Shown here: piece after piece, positions 1 to 8,509 of the stretch
Position numbering within the stretch: position 1 is the stretch's first letter
How the letters are laid out: every line of letters begins with the position of its first letter
Source: an uncultured Elusimicrobiales bacterium
GTDB lineage: Bacteria; Elusimicrobiota; Elusimicrobia; Elusimicrobiales; Elusimicrobiaceae
Reading direction: 5' to 3'
NCBI GenBank assembly: GCA_944322775.1
Contig: CALUQA010000020.1
Coordinates: 1-20,826 of the forward strand
Length of the DNA stretch: 20,826 nt
Translations under genes and position numbers: made by a program
The notes under the pieces: model-generated
What the model was told of the DNA's origin: nothing
Database searches by the model: none
Seen by the model: the letters and a program-made list of their open reading frames with translations, nothing else

Positions 1-1
1 G

Positions 2-877
2 GATTTGCTTATTCCGCTTTCTTTGGCCGACGATAAAAACAAAGTCATCCTGGTAGGCGACCAAAAGCAATTGCCGCATATGCTGGAAACCGACACCAAC
101 AAAGAATTGCAGCGTAAGCTGCATGACCGCCTTACCGAACCCGTTACGCAATTGCTTAAAAAAAGTCTGTTTCAAATTTTATTTGATAACTTGCCCGAAA
201 AACGCGTTATGCTTAACGTGCAGCACCGCATGGATAAGGAAATTGCCGATTTCGTTAGCCGCGAATATTACGAAGACGGCTCTGGCAACCGCCTGGAAAC
301 TGCCGCCGGCCTGATGCACCCCCCCATTAAAGGCCTGTATGAAGGAAAAGCGTTGTGTTGGGCAAATATCAGCAAAACAAAAGGCGCCGAAAAGCGGCTG
401 AATAATTCTTATGTAAGAACGGCCGAGGTTGAGTTTGTTAAAAAATACGTCAATAAAATATTTGCCACAGATTCTACCTTTGCGCCGCAAAACCGCCAGC
501 CGCACGCGACCATAGGCATCATCAGTTTTTATGCGGCCCAAACGCAAGCGTTGGAAAAAGCCCTGCTGGATACCATGCCCGACGAAGAACGCAAAAAACG
601 TATCAAAATAGGCACGGTAGACTCTTTTCAGGGGGAACAGTTTGACTATGTTATTCTCTCTTGTGTCAGGTCCAACAATATACAGGACGACCCCAACGAC
701 CCCTTCTTTAAACGGAGCATCGGCTTTTTAAATTCGCCCACCCGCCAGTGTGTGGCTTTCAGCCGCGCCATTAGGCAACTGGTGGTCTGCGGGGACTATG
801 ATACCTTAAAAAAGCTGCCCTGCTTTGAACATTTATACACCCAATGCCGCGCAAAAGGGAGTGCATACAATGAATGA
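2..877 (+). CDS. UPF1/Dna2-like superfamily 1 helicase, C-terminal part (5' end outside window)
   Basis: The reading frame is open from the first full codon, so only the C-terminal ~290 residues are present; the Walker A and N-terminal parts lie upstream. Visible SF1 motifs in order are motif III (VILVGDQKQLPH), motif IV-like LNVQHRM, motif V (GTVDSFQGEQFDYVILS) and a motif VI variant (TRQCVAFSRA, where the family normally reads RRxNVAxTRA). This order and spacing are typical of UPF1/Dna2-type helicases, which unwind or translocate on RNA or DNA using ATP. The stop overlaps the start of the next gene (ATGAATGA), so the four genes to 7238 form one operon. Next to a coiled-coil McrB-like protein, its likely role is the helicase subunit of a CoCoNuT-like defence system. 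The family call is firm; the system role and the nucleic-acid type acted on are inferred. Confidence 0.85.
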   Translation, partial: DLLIPLSLADDKNKVILVGDQKQLPHMLETDTNKELQRKLHDRLTEPVTQLLKKSLFQILFDNLPEKRVMLNVQHRMDKEIADFVSREYYEDGSGNRLETAAGLMHPPIKGLYEGKALCWANISKTKGAEKRLNNSYVRTAEVEFVKKYVNKIFATDSTFAPQNRQPHATIGIISFYAAQTQALEKALLDTMPDEERKKRIKIGTVDSFQGEQFDYVILSCVRSNNIQDDPNDPFFKRSIGFLNSPTRQCVAFSRAIRQLVVCGDYDTLKKLPCFEHLYTQCRAKGSAYNE

Positions 878-2408
878 ACATTCTTTTATCTCACTGCAAA
901 TGCCCAAAAACCAGCCCTCCAAAGGCCCCGTGTACCGGCTTTGGCTGCCGGTAGACTGCTATGAATGCGGCATATATAAGTCCATTCCCTGTTTATATAC
1001 GGCCGTTTGGAGGCTGATTAAGGTCCTTCCGCCCGATTTGCGCGGCGTCAATACGCTGCTGCAAATGCTTTGTCTGGGCCCTACCGACAGGGACGTAATA
1101 GAAAATATTTTGTATCAATTGGAAAAGGACGGAAAAATCAGCAAAGTCTTTGGTGAGCATTGGCAAGTGCAAGCCGATTCAGAGGAAAATGAAGACGATG
1201 ATATGCAAACCCTTGGCTATATGTTTGCCGAGCCTGTATCCGGCCATGTATTTCCTTTCTTTCGCAACAGCCAAAAACCGATGAAAGTGATAAAACCGAA
1301 TGCTGACGACAAATTTATCCATTTTCACCCCGCTTCCAAACGGGTGCTGCCGTCCAATTATCAATTTAATCAGGCTTATCAAACCTATATCAAGTTTTGT
1401 TCAAAGCAGGAATCTATTGTTCCTAAGCAAGAGCAAGCACCAGAAACGGCCCCGGCCCCTTTTGAACAACCCTTTGATCAACTGGCAGAAGACAACTTGC
1501 AGGGATCGTGGAGTTTAAAACTCTTGCCGGGCAAGGCCCCCACACGTCTTTACATACCTCTTCAGCTGGAAATTTCTGTTTTTTATCCCGAACGTTGGCA
1601 CGTAACTTCGCCCTTTTGGGCAGACACGCCAAAAGCCCTGTCAAACCTGTTTCTGCGGCCGGAGATATATATCGGCGCCGCCAGCACCCCTGCGGATAAA
1701 GACATGCCGGCAAGCCAATATCTGGCAAGTGAAACCAATCAATATGTTCAAGGCTTAACAGCGCCGGAACTGGTGGCCAAACTCTCCCCCGAAGAACGGA
1801 TAAGGCAGCTGGTACCGCATTATTATTTATTCACCCCTAACCAGATGAAAGAAATGATTAGAGGTTTTCTGGCTGACAAAGACCACGAGGTCCAACTGTC
1901 CCGATTTATCAAAGTGGTGGAAAATCTGTTTAACAGGCTGCACGAAACAGCCGAGGTGCTGAACTCCCCCTTCAGATACAAATTGGCGGACAGTTTAGAC
2001 TCTTCTAAAGTACAGGCTATACTTACACACTATGATTTGACAGAATTTTCTTCTCTGGAAATTTTTAAAGATCCCCAGCTTTTGGCTAATATTATTAAGC
2101 GAAAAGGCAAAAACCACGGCAATTCCCTTATTCAAAAGATGGCCGTCTTGCTGGTGTTGGGGTATGAAGGCCAAGCCTCTGAAGAAATAACGCACTTTTT
2201 GGACGGTCTCTCGCCAGCATATTTTGGCATAATAGACCGCATCAGATTCATACGCAACAAAGACGGGCACGCCGGCCAAACCAACCCCGATGCCGAAGGC
2301 GTAACCGAATATAAAGAAGAATACTGGACAGAATGCGTAAAAGAAAAAAAGGTGTTTGTCGTAATGGATAAAATTTTACAAAGCTTTGAGGGAAAGGAGT
2401 CAATATGA
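870..2408 (+). CDS. Uncharacterised protein with C-terminal HEPN-like R-x4-H motif, candidate RNase effector
   Basis: I chose the ATG at 870 because it overlaps the helicase stop and sits 9 nt after an AAAAGGGA ribosome site; a longer reading from 825 would overlap more and lacks this. The 512-aa product has no signal peptide. The N-terminal half has no family I recognise; it includes a short acidic stretch (about residues 109-115) and a Pro/Glu-rich linker near 190-205. The C-terminal ~120 residues are helical and carry R462-N463-K464-D465-G466-H467, which fits the HEPN ribonuclease motif R-x4-6-H with the usual polar residue after Arg. HEPN proteins are metal-independent RNases common in defence and toxin systems. 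The gene ends in a 4-bp ATGA overlap with the McrB-like gene, so the products are likely made in a fixed ratio. The motif is plain in the sequence; RNase activity is inferred. Confidence 0.6.
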   Translation: MNEHSFISLQMPKNQPSKGPVYRLWLPVDCYECGIYKSIPCLYTAVWRLIKVLPPDLRGVNTLLQMLCLGPTDRDVIENILYQLEKDGKISKVFGEHWQVQADSEENEDDDMQTLGYMFAEPVSGHVFPFFRNSQKPMKVIKPNADDKFIHFHPASKRVLPSNYQFNQAYQTYIKFCSKQESIVPKQEQAPETAPAPFEQPFDQLAEDNLQGSWSLKLLPGKAPTRLYIPLQLEISVFYPERWHVTSPFWADTPKALSNLFLRPEIYIGAASTPADKDMPASQYLASETNQYVQGLTAPELVAKLSPEERIRQLVPHYYLFTPNQMKEMIRGFLADKDHEVQLSRFIKVVENLFNRLHETAEVLNSPFRYKLADSLDSSKVQAILTHYDLTEFSSLEIFKDPQLLANIIKRKGKNHGNSLIQKMAVLLVLGYEGQASEEITHFLDGLSPAYFGIIDRIRFIRNKDGHAGQTNPDAEGVTEYKEEYWTECVKEKKVFVVMDKILQSFEGKESI

Positions 2409-5290
2409 GCCTGAAAAATGAGTTGAAAGATTTAAAAAAAGAGCTGCAAACCTTCAGTTTAAACAACCAAACCGAACAGGGGCAGCAAGCCTGGAACGCT
2501 TTTTATACGGCTCATATATTGCCTAAACTGGACGAAGCTGTTTCCGCTGCTACCGGCAAACAATTTGAATCCTGGCAAGCTTTACAAAAGGATATTTTAA
2601 ATAAAACAGAAGAACTGAAAAATATTTCCATTGACACCCTGGTGGAAAAACTAATACAAGCCAACCCCCAAGGCAATGCCGAGTGGGAAAACTGGCGCCA
2701 AAACTACCTGCAACAGGTGCAGGAAATACAAAACCAAATCCGCGGGCTGCTGCAACAAACCAAAATTGAAAATCTTGTTGAAGCCTTGAGCAAAGTGGAC
2801 CCGCAAAATAACGAACAATGGAAAAATTATTTGCAGGAATATCACCGCCAATGCCTGGAACAACAGCGGCAGGCGCAAACCGCTTTAATCAAATTAAAAC
2901 AAGAGTTGGACCGCTATACAGAACAGGTGGAAGGTATTAAAAAGAAACTCACCGCCCAGAACTTTGTAAGCTATGTTACCCAGCTTCCCCCCGACCCAAA
3001 CAACCCTGCGTGGCAAGAATTACTGCAACAATGGAAAGATGCCTTAAAACCCATTCAAGCACGTATTGAAAAAGAACAAAAACGCGTGGACGAGCTGGCA
3101 AAACAAAAAAACATAAAAGACATTGCCGAGGCTTTGTCCAAAGTCAACCCGAAAGATAACACCCAATGGGCCGACTATTTAGCCTATTACCAAAAAGAAG
3201 CGCAAAAACAATGTGCGCAACTGGACGCCCAAATTGCCCAGAAAAAACTTTTGGTGGAAAACCCCTGGAAAGATGTTGAAAAACAGCTGGCACAAGAAGG
3301 AGAAGCACTGGAAAGAGAAAAAAACAATATCCACCAGCAAAAACAGGAAATTATAAAAGAAAAAGACATCTTACGCCAGCAACAGGAAAACTTAGCCGAA
3401 CGAAATGCCGAAATAGATGCTTTACAACGCGCCAAAGCCAGGGAAGACCGCTTCCGTGCCCAATACCACGAGCTGGCCGCCAAATACGAAGAACTGCGCA
3501 GCAAACAACCCGAAGGGGAAGCCTATCAGGTGTTGCAAGACGAAATCTATGCCTTACACACCCAGCAGAAAGAAGCCCAAATAAGGGCCAATAAACTGAC
3601 CGCCATTGAAAATGCTTTGGGCAACAGTTTTTCCGTTAAAACAACAGCCGACAAAGTGCTCGATACGTTTGAAAAGGTAAAAAACCTGCAGGAACAGCTC
3701 AATCAAAAAGAAGAAGCCCTGGGCAACCAAAACAGGGAGCTCCTCACTTTGCGCGACGAATTGCAAGCCGCCCGCAAAGCCTTGGAAAAAGAAAGAGAAT
3801 TAAACATGCGCGACAAGGCCGAAATAGACCGTATCAAGAACAAACTGCAAGGCCAGGAACTGTGCCTTAAAGCCACCTATGCGTTAAACGAACAATTTAA
3901 GCAGGAACTGGACATGAACGCCCGCGCTTTGGAACAACACAGTGCAGACCCCTGCAAAGCTTTGTCTGAGTTAGACGGCCAAACCGTACGTACTTTTTTT
4001 GAGCAAAGAAGCGAAAGTACGCGCGGCAAGGCTTTAGCCGATATTGACAAATCCCCCAGCATTCAAAATTTAGCAGAACTGGTAAACTATGTGCATGACT
4101 ACGCCTGTTTGGGCAAAAGCCTTTCCGGCCACGGCAAACATATTTATTACAAGAGGGAGGACCTTCGCGCCTTTATATCCGGCTTGGCAGTAAGCAGATT
4201 GCTCATTTTGCAAGGGCTTTCCGGCACCGGCAAATCCAGCCTGCCGCTGATTTTTGCCGACGCTTTGGGCGGCATTAACGAGCGTATTGCGGTGGAATCT
4301 TCCTGGAATGACCGCAACGAACTGTTGGGCTATTACAATGACTTTTATAAAAAGTTTAACGCCAAGCCCTTCACGCAGGCTTTATACCGCAGCAATCTGC
4401 CTGCCTGGCAGCATTTTCCCACGTTGATTACCTTAGACGAAATGAACTTGGCACGCGTGGAATATTACTTTGCCGATTTTCTGTCCGTGCTGGAAAAGAA
4501 TGACCCCCGCGAATGGCTGGTTAAACTGATTGCAGACAACTTGCTCGTACTGCCGGAAAATTTGAGAGACAAGATTAACAATCTGTCGGCCGAAACAAAA
4601 AGCATTGCCATTAAATTAGAGGAATATCGCTCTTCCAATGCGTATTTTGCCAAAGAAAAACCTTCCGATGCCGACATGGAAAAACTCTTTAAAGAATGCG
4701 AAGAAAAACACTTCCTGCTGGGGCCTAAATATTTGGAAAACCGCAACAGCATTCGCATTCCCACCAACGTATGGTTCGTCGGCACCGTAAACAGGGACGA
4801 GTCCACCATGGAAATTACCGATAAAGTGTATGACCGCGCACAAGTGCTTGAGTTTAACGAACCGATATCGCCCGAACGCCCGCTGATGCCCGAAGCCATG
4901 TTCGTGCAAAAACATTTAAGCGCCGCGGATTTAAACACCCTGCTCCAAAACGCAGCCGCCCAAAGAACAGAAATTTCCAGACAAGCCGCCACAGATTTAA
5001 GTAATCTTAACGATTGCTTAATGAAATATTTTGATACGGCTTTCGGCAACCGTATTTTGGAACATTCCCAGAAATTTACCGAAGTATATTGCGCTTCCGG
5101 CGGCACATACGAAAACGCGTTGGACTATCAAATATCCACCAAAATTTTACGCAAGCTTAACTCCAACACGGACATAGACGCGTGGAAAAAACTTAAAAAA
5201 GCAATAAACGAAAGTTGCCCCAAATCGCACGCCAAAGTGGACAAAAAAATAAAAGAGCTGGGAGGCGACGTGGATGCCGCTGCCCAATGA
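2405..5290 (+). CDS. Coiled-coil protein with C-terminal McrB-like AAA+ NTPase domain
   Basis: The 961-aa protein starts at an ATG in a 4-bp overlap, preceded by GGAAAGGAGT. Residues 1 to about 510 are very rich in Gln, Glu, Lys and Ala with long heptad-like stretches, i.e. a coiled coil. Within it a short unit of the form (V/A)xxLxxxxPxxNxxWxxYL recurs about four times (near residues 77, 122, 185 and 238). The AAA+ domain follows: Walker A GLSGTGKSS at 604-612 and Walker B TLITLDEMN at 673-681. A sensor-like segment GTVNRDES (793-800) stands where McrB proteins carry the MNTADR GTPase signature. McrB proteins form hexameric GTPases that drive the McrC nuclease. The long N-terminal coiled coil in place of a small DNA-reading domain is the mark of the CoCoNuT class. 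The AAA+/McrB relation is well supported; nucleotide preference is uncertain because the signature departs from consensus. Confidence 0.8.
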   Translation: MSLKNELKDLKKELQTFSLNNQTEQGQQAWNAFYTAHILPKLDEAVSAATGKQFESWQALQKDILNKTEELKNISIDTLVEKLIQANPQGNAEWENWRQNYLQQVQEIQNQIRGLLQQTKIENLVEALSKVDPQNNEQWKNYLQEYHRQCLEQQRQAQTALIKLKQELDRYTEQVEGIKKKLTAQNFVSYVTQLPPDPNNPAWQELLQQWKDALKPIQARIEKEQKRVDELAKQKNIKDIAEALSKVNPKDNTQWADYLAYYQKEAQKQCAQLDAQIAQKKLLVENPWKDVEKQLAQEGEALEREKNNIHQQKQEIIKEKDILRQQQENLAERNAEIDALQRAKAREDRFRAQYHELAAKYEELRSKQPEGEAYQVLQDEIYALHTQQKEAQIRANKLTAIENALGNSFSVKTTADKVLDTFEKVKNLQEQLNQKEEALGNQNRELLTLRDELQAARKALEKERELNMRDKAEIDRIKNKLQGQELCLKATYALNEQFKQELDMNARALEQHSADPCKALSELDGQTVRTFFEQRSESTRGKALADIDKSPSIQNLAELVNYVHDYACLGKSLSGHGKHIYYKREDLRAFISGLAVSRLLILQGLSGTGKSSLPLIFADALGGINERIAVESSWNDRNELLGYYNDFYKKFNAKPFTQALYRSNLPAWQHFPTLITLDEMNLARVEYYFADFLSVLEKNDPREWLVKLIADNLLVLPENLRDKINNLSAETKSIAIKLEEYRSSNAYFAKEKPSDADMEKLFKECEEKHFLLGPKYLENRNSIRIPTNVWFVGTVNRDESTMEITDKVYDRAQVLEFNEPISPERPLMPEAMFVQKHLSAADLNTLLQNAAAQRTEISRQAATDLSNLNDCLMKYFDTAFGNRILEHSQKFTEVYCASGGTYENALDYQISTKILRKLNSNTDIDAWKKLKKAINESCPKSHAKVDKKIKELGGDVDAAAQ

Positions 5291-7238
5291 AGACAAAATA
5301 ATTCCGGAGGGCAAACAGGCCCCGCTTTATCAAAGCTTTCAGGCGCAGCTTGACGAACTGGACAAGCAGGCCCCCCAACGCACCGTTTTGCAGCGCGTCG
5401 TGCCGGTGCGGGAAGGGGCGCGCCCGGCGGTGCCTTTATATCCCACGGAATTTGACGCCGAAAATGTAAAAGAAAAACTGCAACAGCTTAAGCACCTGCA
5501 AAAGCTTTTAACGCCGCAGTTGTTTGTTTCTTTCCGCCGGGTGTGCAACAAACCCAGAAACGGCCTGAAAACCATCAGCGAGGTCCGCCCCATAGACACC
5601 GTCAAACGCATAGGCTACGAGGCTATACCCCACCTGGCCGCCCATCCGGAAAATTGGCAGGCGCGGCGCGTTAACGGCGTCATGCCGGCCAGGCTGTTTT
5701 CCCGCGTGTCCGAGCTGGACTTTGCCATTTACGAAAACCGCTTTGTCCTGATGGTGCTTAGCAAACTGCTCAAAAATTTGGACCGCAAACGCCAGGAATG
5801 GAAAATGATTGACCGCCTTAATGAATTGCAGCAGTTTAAAGGCGGGCAATTTGCCGTAATAAAATATGACCGGGCATATGAAGAAAGATTAAAAGAAATA
5901 TTCGGCATTTTGCAGGGCACGGATATCCCCCTCTCCGAAAAAGCCTACCGGCAAATCCGGCATCTTTACAGCCAATACTATTCGCTGCTGGCTACCCCTT
6001 TATACCGTTATACACACCGCACAAAACTGCTGACAGACAGCCATGTGCACGAAACCAATATCCTTCTGTTTGATAAGGATTATCGCAATATTTATAATTT
6101 TTGGCAGGCATCCCAAAAAGTGCTCGGCCCCGTTCAAGAAGAAAAAAATCGGCCTATTTCCACACAGGCATACGCTTCTTTTTGCCGGTACAGCACCTAT
6201 TTTTCGCTGCATTCGCTCGGTTTTAGCGGAGAGGACAACTGTTTACAGCGTGCCACAGACAAACTGCGCGTTTATATTCAACAGCAAAGCAAAAAGGATA
6301 TCCCCCAGCTTACCTTGCAGCTTTATCCCGTCAAAAAGCTTTCCCGCACCTTATGGAAACAAATCAACCCCGCTCATGTAATAGCACATTTAGAAAAAAA
6401 TCCTTCTATAAAAGGGGAATGGAAATTAAGCGACAATTTGTATTGGTGGAAGGTGCCCGACGAGCAAATCCGGCTGGCCTGCGGCATAGAATCGGGCCTG
6501 TGGAACCGAGAGCTGTATGCGGTTCCGCAAATGCACCCGCAGCAAGAGCACTGTTTTACCGTAGATATTTTTCCCTTAAACACGCTTGTACAACAGCAAA
6601 TAGCCGGGCAGATTAAAAGCACCCCTCGGCAAAAGACGGCTGCGCAAAACAGCGCGCCCGTTACATTTTCGGCCCAATGGAGCCAACTTTTCCTCCCTCA
6701 GCCGACCAATTATTGCCGCGTTTTTGCCATGCCGGAGCTGGACGAAGATGTTTTGGCTAAACCCCATAAACTGCCGCAGCCATTTTTTGTGCTTAGTCCT
6801 AAGTCAAATATCGGATGGGCAGAATGCTGGGTTAAACTTTCTTTATTGGACGCCGAATATCGCCGAATTCAACGCATTTTGTTAGGGGCCATTGCCGTCC
6901 TGCAAATTCAACAGGGCACGACGGGAAAGACATGCCCTTTTTGTGGCGCCTCCATGCGTTATGACGCAAACACCGGCCGTTCTATTTGCGACAGCTGCTC
7001 CTTTGTCTCCGGCATTACCGTATGCCGCCACTGCAACACCCAATATTACTACACCCAGCTGAAAGATTTGGCCTTCAGAGACATAGACAGACCTCTTTCC
7101 CCCGAAGAAAAAGAAACCTTGTTTGCGTTTCGGGATTTGGTAGATTACGATAAAAATGCGCAAAACAAACCCGTTCCGCTCTGTCCTAACCGGGCCGCAC
7201 ATGTGCCGCCGGCAAAAACAGAAGAGGAACAGGCGTAA
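5274..7238 (+). CDS. DUF2357 / McrC-like protein with C-terminal zinc ribbon
   Basis: The start overlaps the McrB-like gene by 17 bp and has GGAGG 8 nt upstream. The 654-aa protein carries the DUF2357-type segment ELDFAIYENRFVLMVLSKLL (about 147-166, with E154-N155-R156-F157), the hallmark of McrC-type partners of McrB GTPases. The C-terminus has a zinc ribbon: C554-x2-C557, C572-x2-C575 and C584-x2-C587, with C637 and H643 beyond. McrC proteins are normally PD-(D/E)xK endonucleases with a DAKY-like core; I could not find a convincing version here, so nuclease activity may be lost or too diverged to see by eye. The zinc ribbon may bind nucleic acid or a partner. It is the last gene of the operon, followed at once by an intrinsic terminator. 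DUF2357 assignment is fairly sure; function is inferred from the McrB-like neighbour. Confidence 0.7.
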   Translation: MPLPNEDKIIPEGKQAPLYQSFQAQLDELDKQAPQRTVLQRVVPVREGARPAVPLYPTEFDAENVKEKLQQLKHLQKLLTPQLFVSFRRVCNKPRNGLKTISEVRPIDTVKRIGYEAIPHLAAHPENWQARRVNGVMPARLFSRVSELDFAIYENRFVLMVLSKLLKNLDRKRQEWKMIDRLNELQQFKGGQFAVIKYDRAYEERLKEIFGILQGTDIPLSEKAYRQIRHLYSQYYSLLATPLYRYTHRTKLLTDSHVHETNILLFDKDYRNIYNFWQASQKVLGPVQEEKNRPISTQAYASFCRYSTYFSLHSLGFSGEDNCLQRATDKLRVYIQQQSKKDIPQLTLQLYPVKKLSRTLWKQINPAHVIAHLEKNPSIKGEWKLSDNLYWWKVPDEQIRLACGIESGLWNRELYAVPQMHPQQEHCFTVDIFPLNTLVQQQIAGQIKSTPRQKTAAQNSAPVTFSAQWSQLFLPQPTNYCRVFAMPELDEDVLAKPHKLPQPFFVLSPKSNIGWAECWVKLSLLDAEYRRIQRILLGAIAVLQIQQGTTGKTCPFCGASMRYDANTGRSICDSCSFVSGITVCRHCNTQYYYTQLKDLAFRDIDRPLSPEEKETLFAFRDLVDYDKNAQNKPVPLCPNRAAHVPPAKTEEEQA

Positions 7239-7268
7239 AAAATTTCCTCTTGGAACGGAAATTTTTTT
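7237..7268 (+). terminator. Rho-independent terminator of the helicase-HEPN-McrB-DUF2357 operon
   Basis: A perfect 11-bp stem, AAAAAATTTCC (7237-7247) with GGAAATTTTTT (7257-7267), encloses a 9-nt loop and ends in a run of seven T. Its left arm begins inside the stop codon of the DUF2357 gene. The A-run on the left could let it work weakly in the other direction too. Confidence 0.8.
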
Positions 7269-7315
7269 GGGGGCAAGCTTTTTTAAAACGGGTCCCTGTT
7301 TATAGGAGGCATTTT

Positions 7316-7341
7316 AAAACAGCCCGTTCGTTTTTACGGGC
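7316..7341 (-). terminator. Probable terminator of the WYL regulator gene
   Basis: A 6-bp GC-rich stem, GCCCGT (7322-7327) with ACGGGC (7336-7341), has an 8-nt loop. Read on the minus strand it is followed by TGTTTT, just after the stop of the regulator. The stem is short, so efficiency is uncertain. Confidence 0.5.
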
Positions 7342-7353
7342 GAGCCTGCCATG

Positions 7354-8403
7354 TTACGGGCAAGATTTGATATATTCCTTTAACTCTTGCTTAAATTTTT
7401 TGGCTATTTTGGCCGGAGCGACAACAGTAATATGCGGCAGCCATTTGCGCACAACGGGGAAAATGCCTCTTTCCAGCTCCAAATCGTCGGAGTATTGGCA
7501 GGAAATTAAGAGCCCTTTCTTTGTTTCTTTCACAATTTTTTGCTGCGGAAAATAAAACTTTTTCTTAAAATAGCCGGCTATGCTTTTGTCAACAAACAGC
7601 TCCAAAAATTGCGCCGAATCCTGCAAGTTAAACCACATATTTACTGATTTATTTAAAATATACTCAATGCTTTTTTGAGGGTCCTGCTCTGCGTTATATT
7701 CAAAATACTGCCGATATTTTTTGGCTTTTACGTTGATAATATTTTCCAGGTGGCATTTTAATAACTGATCCTGCAAATAGCCGATCAAATACCAAAATCC
7801 CTCGCTGAAACAAATTTTCAGCGGCTTAAAATCTTCCCATACGCTCTGTTTGTTACCATTCACCTTACGGGTAACGGTAACGACATATTGCCGCTGAATG
7901 CTGTCCAACAACAGCTCAAACCCGGTAAAATATTTTATCGGTTCGGCCAATTGCGGAAATTTAATAAATAGCGGATTATCCGCCGGGCTTAACCGCCAAT
8001 AGGCCCTAAAAATCGTCGGGGACATACCCAAACTTTTAGCCAACGGCTCTATGGTATCATGAAATATTTTTTCCTGCTGGGCACTGGCCAGGGTGTAGCC
8101 CCCGGCAAAGCTGTAATTGCCGTAGGCATTTGGCTTGATATAGTGGAAATCTTTGTCCTTTGATTTTTTATCTTTCTCGTCTTTGGGCTGCCGTGCTTTC
8201 TCCGCGCGGCGTTTTTTCTTTTTATGCGTTAACTCCAAGCATTCATTGAGCAGATGAATATCACGCTGTATGGTGCGTATATTCACATCGGCCGCGGCAG
8301 CAAACTTTTGCAGATTGACTCCCGTTTTCGGGGCAGCGTCAAACCGCAAAAGCAAGAGAATCATGCGTTTTATTTTCTTTATATCTTTATGACGGTAGCT
8401 CAT
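7354..8403 (-). CDS. WYL-domain helix-turn-helix transcriptional regulator
   Basis: The 349-aa protein has the three-part plan of WYL regulators. Residues about 10-58 form a winged helix-turn-helix with the typical segment NIRTIQRDIHLL. A WYL domain spans about 160-230, with the core LKICFSEGFWYLIGYL (195-210; W204-Y205-L206). A WCX-like dimerisation region runs to the C-terminus (about 258-345, VRKWLPHITVVAP). Family members bind DNA and sense ligands, possibly nucleic acids or nucleotides, and often repress defence genes. Unusual here is a Lys/Arg-rich insert at about 60-86 between the first two domains. It diverges from the small membrane protein/TPR operon with a 106-bp gap, so that operon is its most likely target, along with its own gene. 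The adjoining defence operon at 1-7238 is convergent and has its own terminator, making direct control of it less obvious. Confidence 0.85.
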   Translation of the reverse strand: MSYRHKDIKKIKRMILLLLRFDAAPKTGVNLQKFAAAADVNIRTIQRDIHLLNECLELTHKKKKRRAEKARQPKDEKDKKSKDKDFHYIKPNAYGNYSFAGGYTLASAQQEKIFHDTIEPLAKSLGMSPTIFRAYWRLSPADNPLFIKFPQLAEPIKYFTGFELLLDSIQRQYVVTVTRKVNGNKQSVWEDFKPLKICFSEGFWYLIGYLQDQLLKCHLENIINVKAKKYRQYFEYNAEQDPQKSIEYILNKSVNMWFNLQDSAQFLELFVDKSIAGYFKKKFYFPQQKIVKETKKGLLISCQYSDDLELERGIFPVVRKWLPHITVVAPAKIAKKFKQELKEYIKSCP

Positions 8404-8422
8404 CTTTCTTCGCGACTCACAG

Positions 8423-8464
8423 TTGTCATTTTTAACGTTACGGTTAAAATCGATTTATTATACT
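8423..8464 (+). promoter_or_regulatory. Possible promoter for the small membrane protein/TPR operon
   Basis: In the 106-bp divergent gap, TTGTCA (8423-8428) is followed after 16 bp by TAAAAT (8445-8450). A second candidate -10, TATACT, lies at 8459-8464. Position suits transcription of the gene at 8510. The same gap must also hold the regulator's own promoter and presumably its operator. This is a consensus match by eye only. Confidence 0.35.
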
Positions 8465-8509
8465 ACTTTTACAGCAACACACAAACTAAAAACAAAGCGA
8501 GGTAATCAT

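Noticed and set aside
6834..6866. LDAEYRR (D526-A527-E528) in the DUF2357 protein, resembling the McrC DAKY nuclease core
   Set aside because: The Lys of the motif is absent, the segment lies in what looks like a long helix just before the zinc ribbon, and no matching upstream Asp was found.
7250..7555. Plus-strand frame of 101 aa after the DUF2357 gene
   Set aside because: It begins inside the terminator hairpin and mostly runs opposite the WYL regulator gene.
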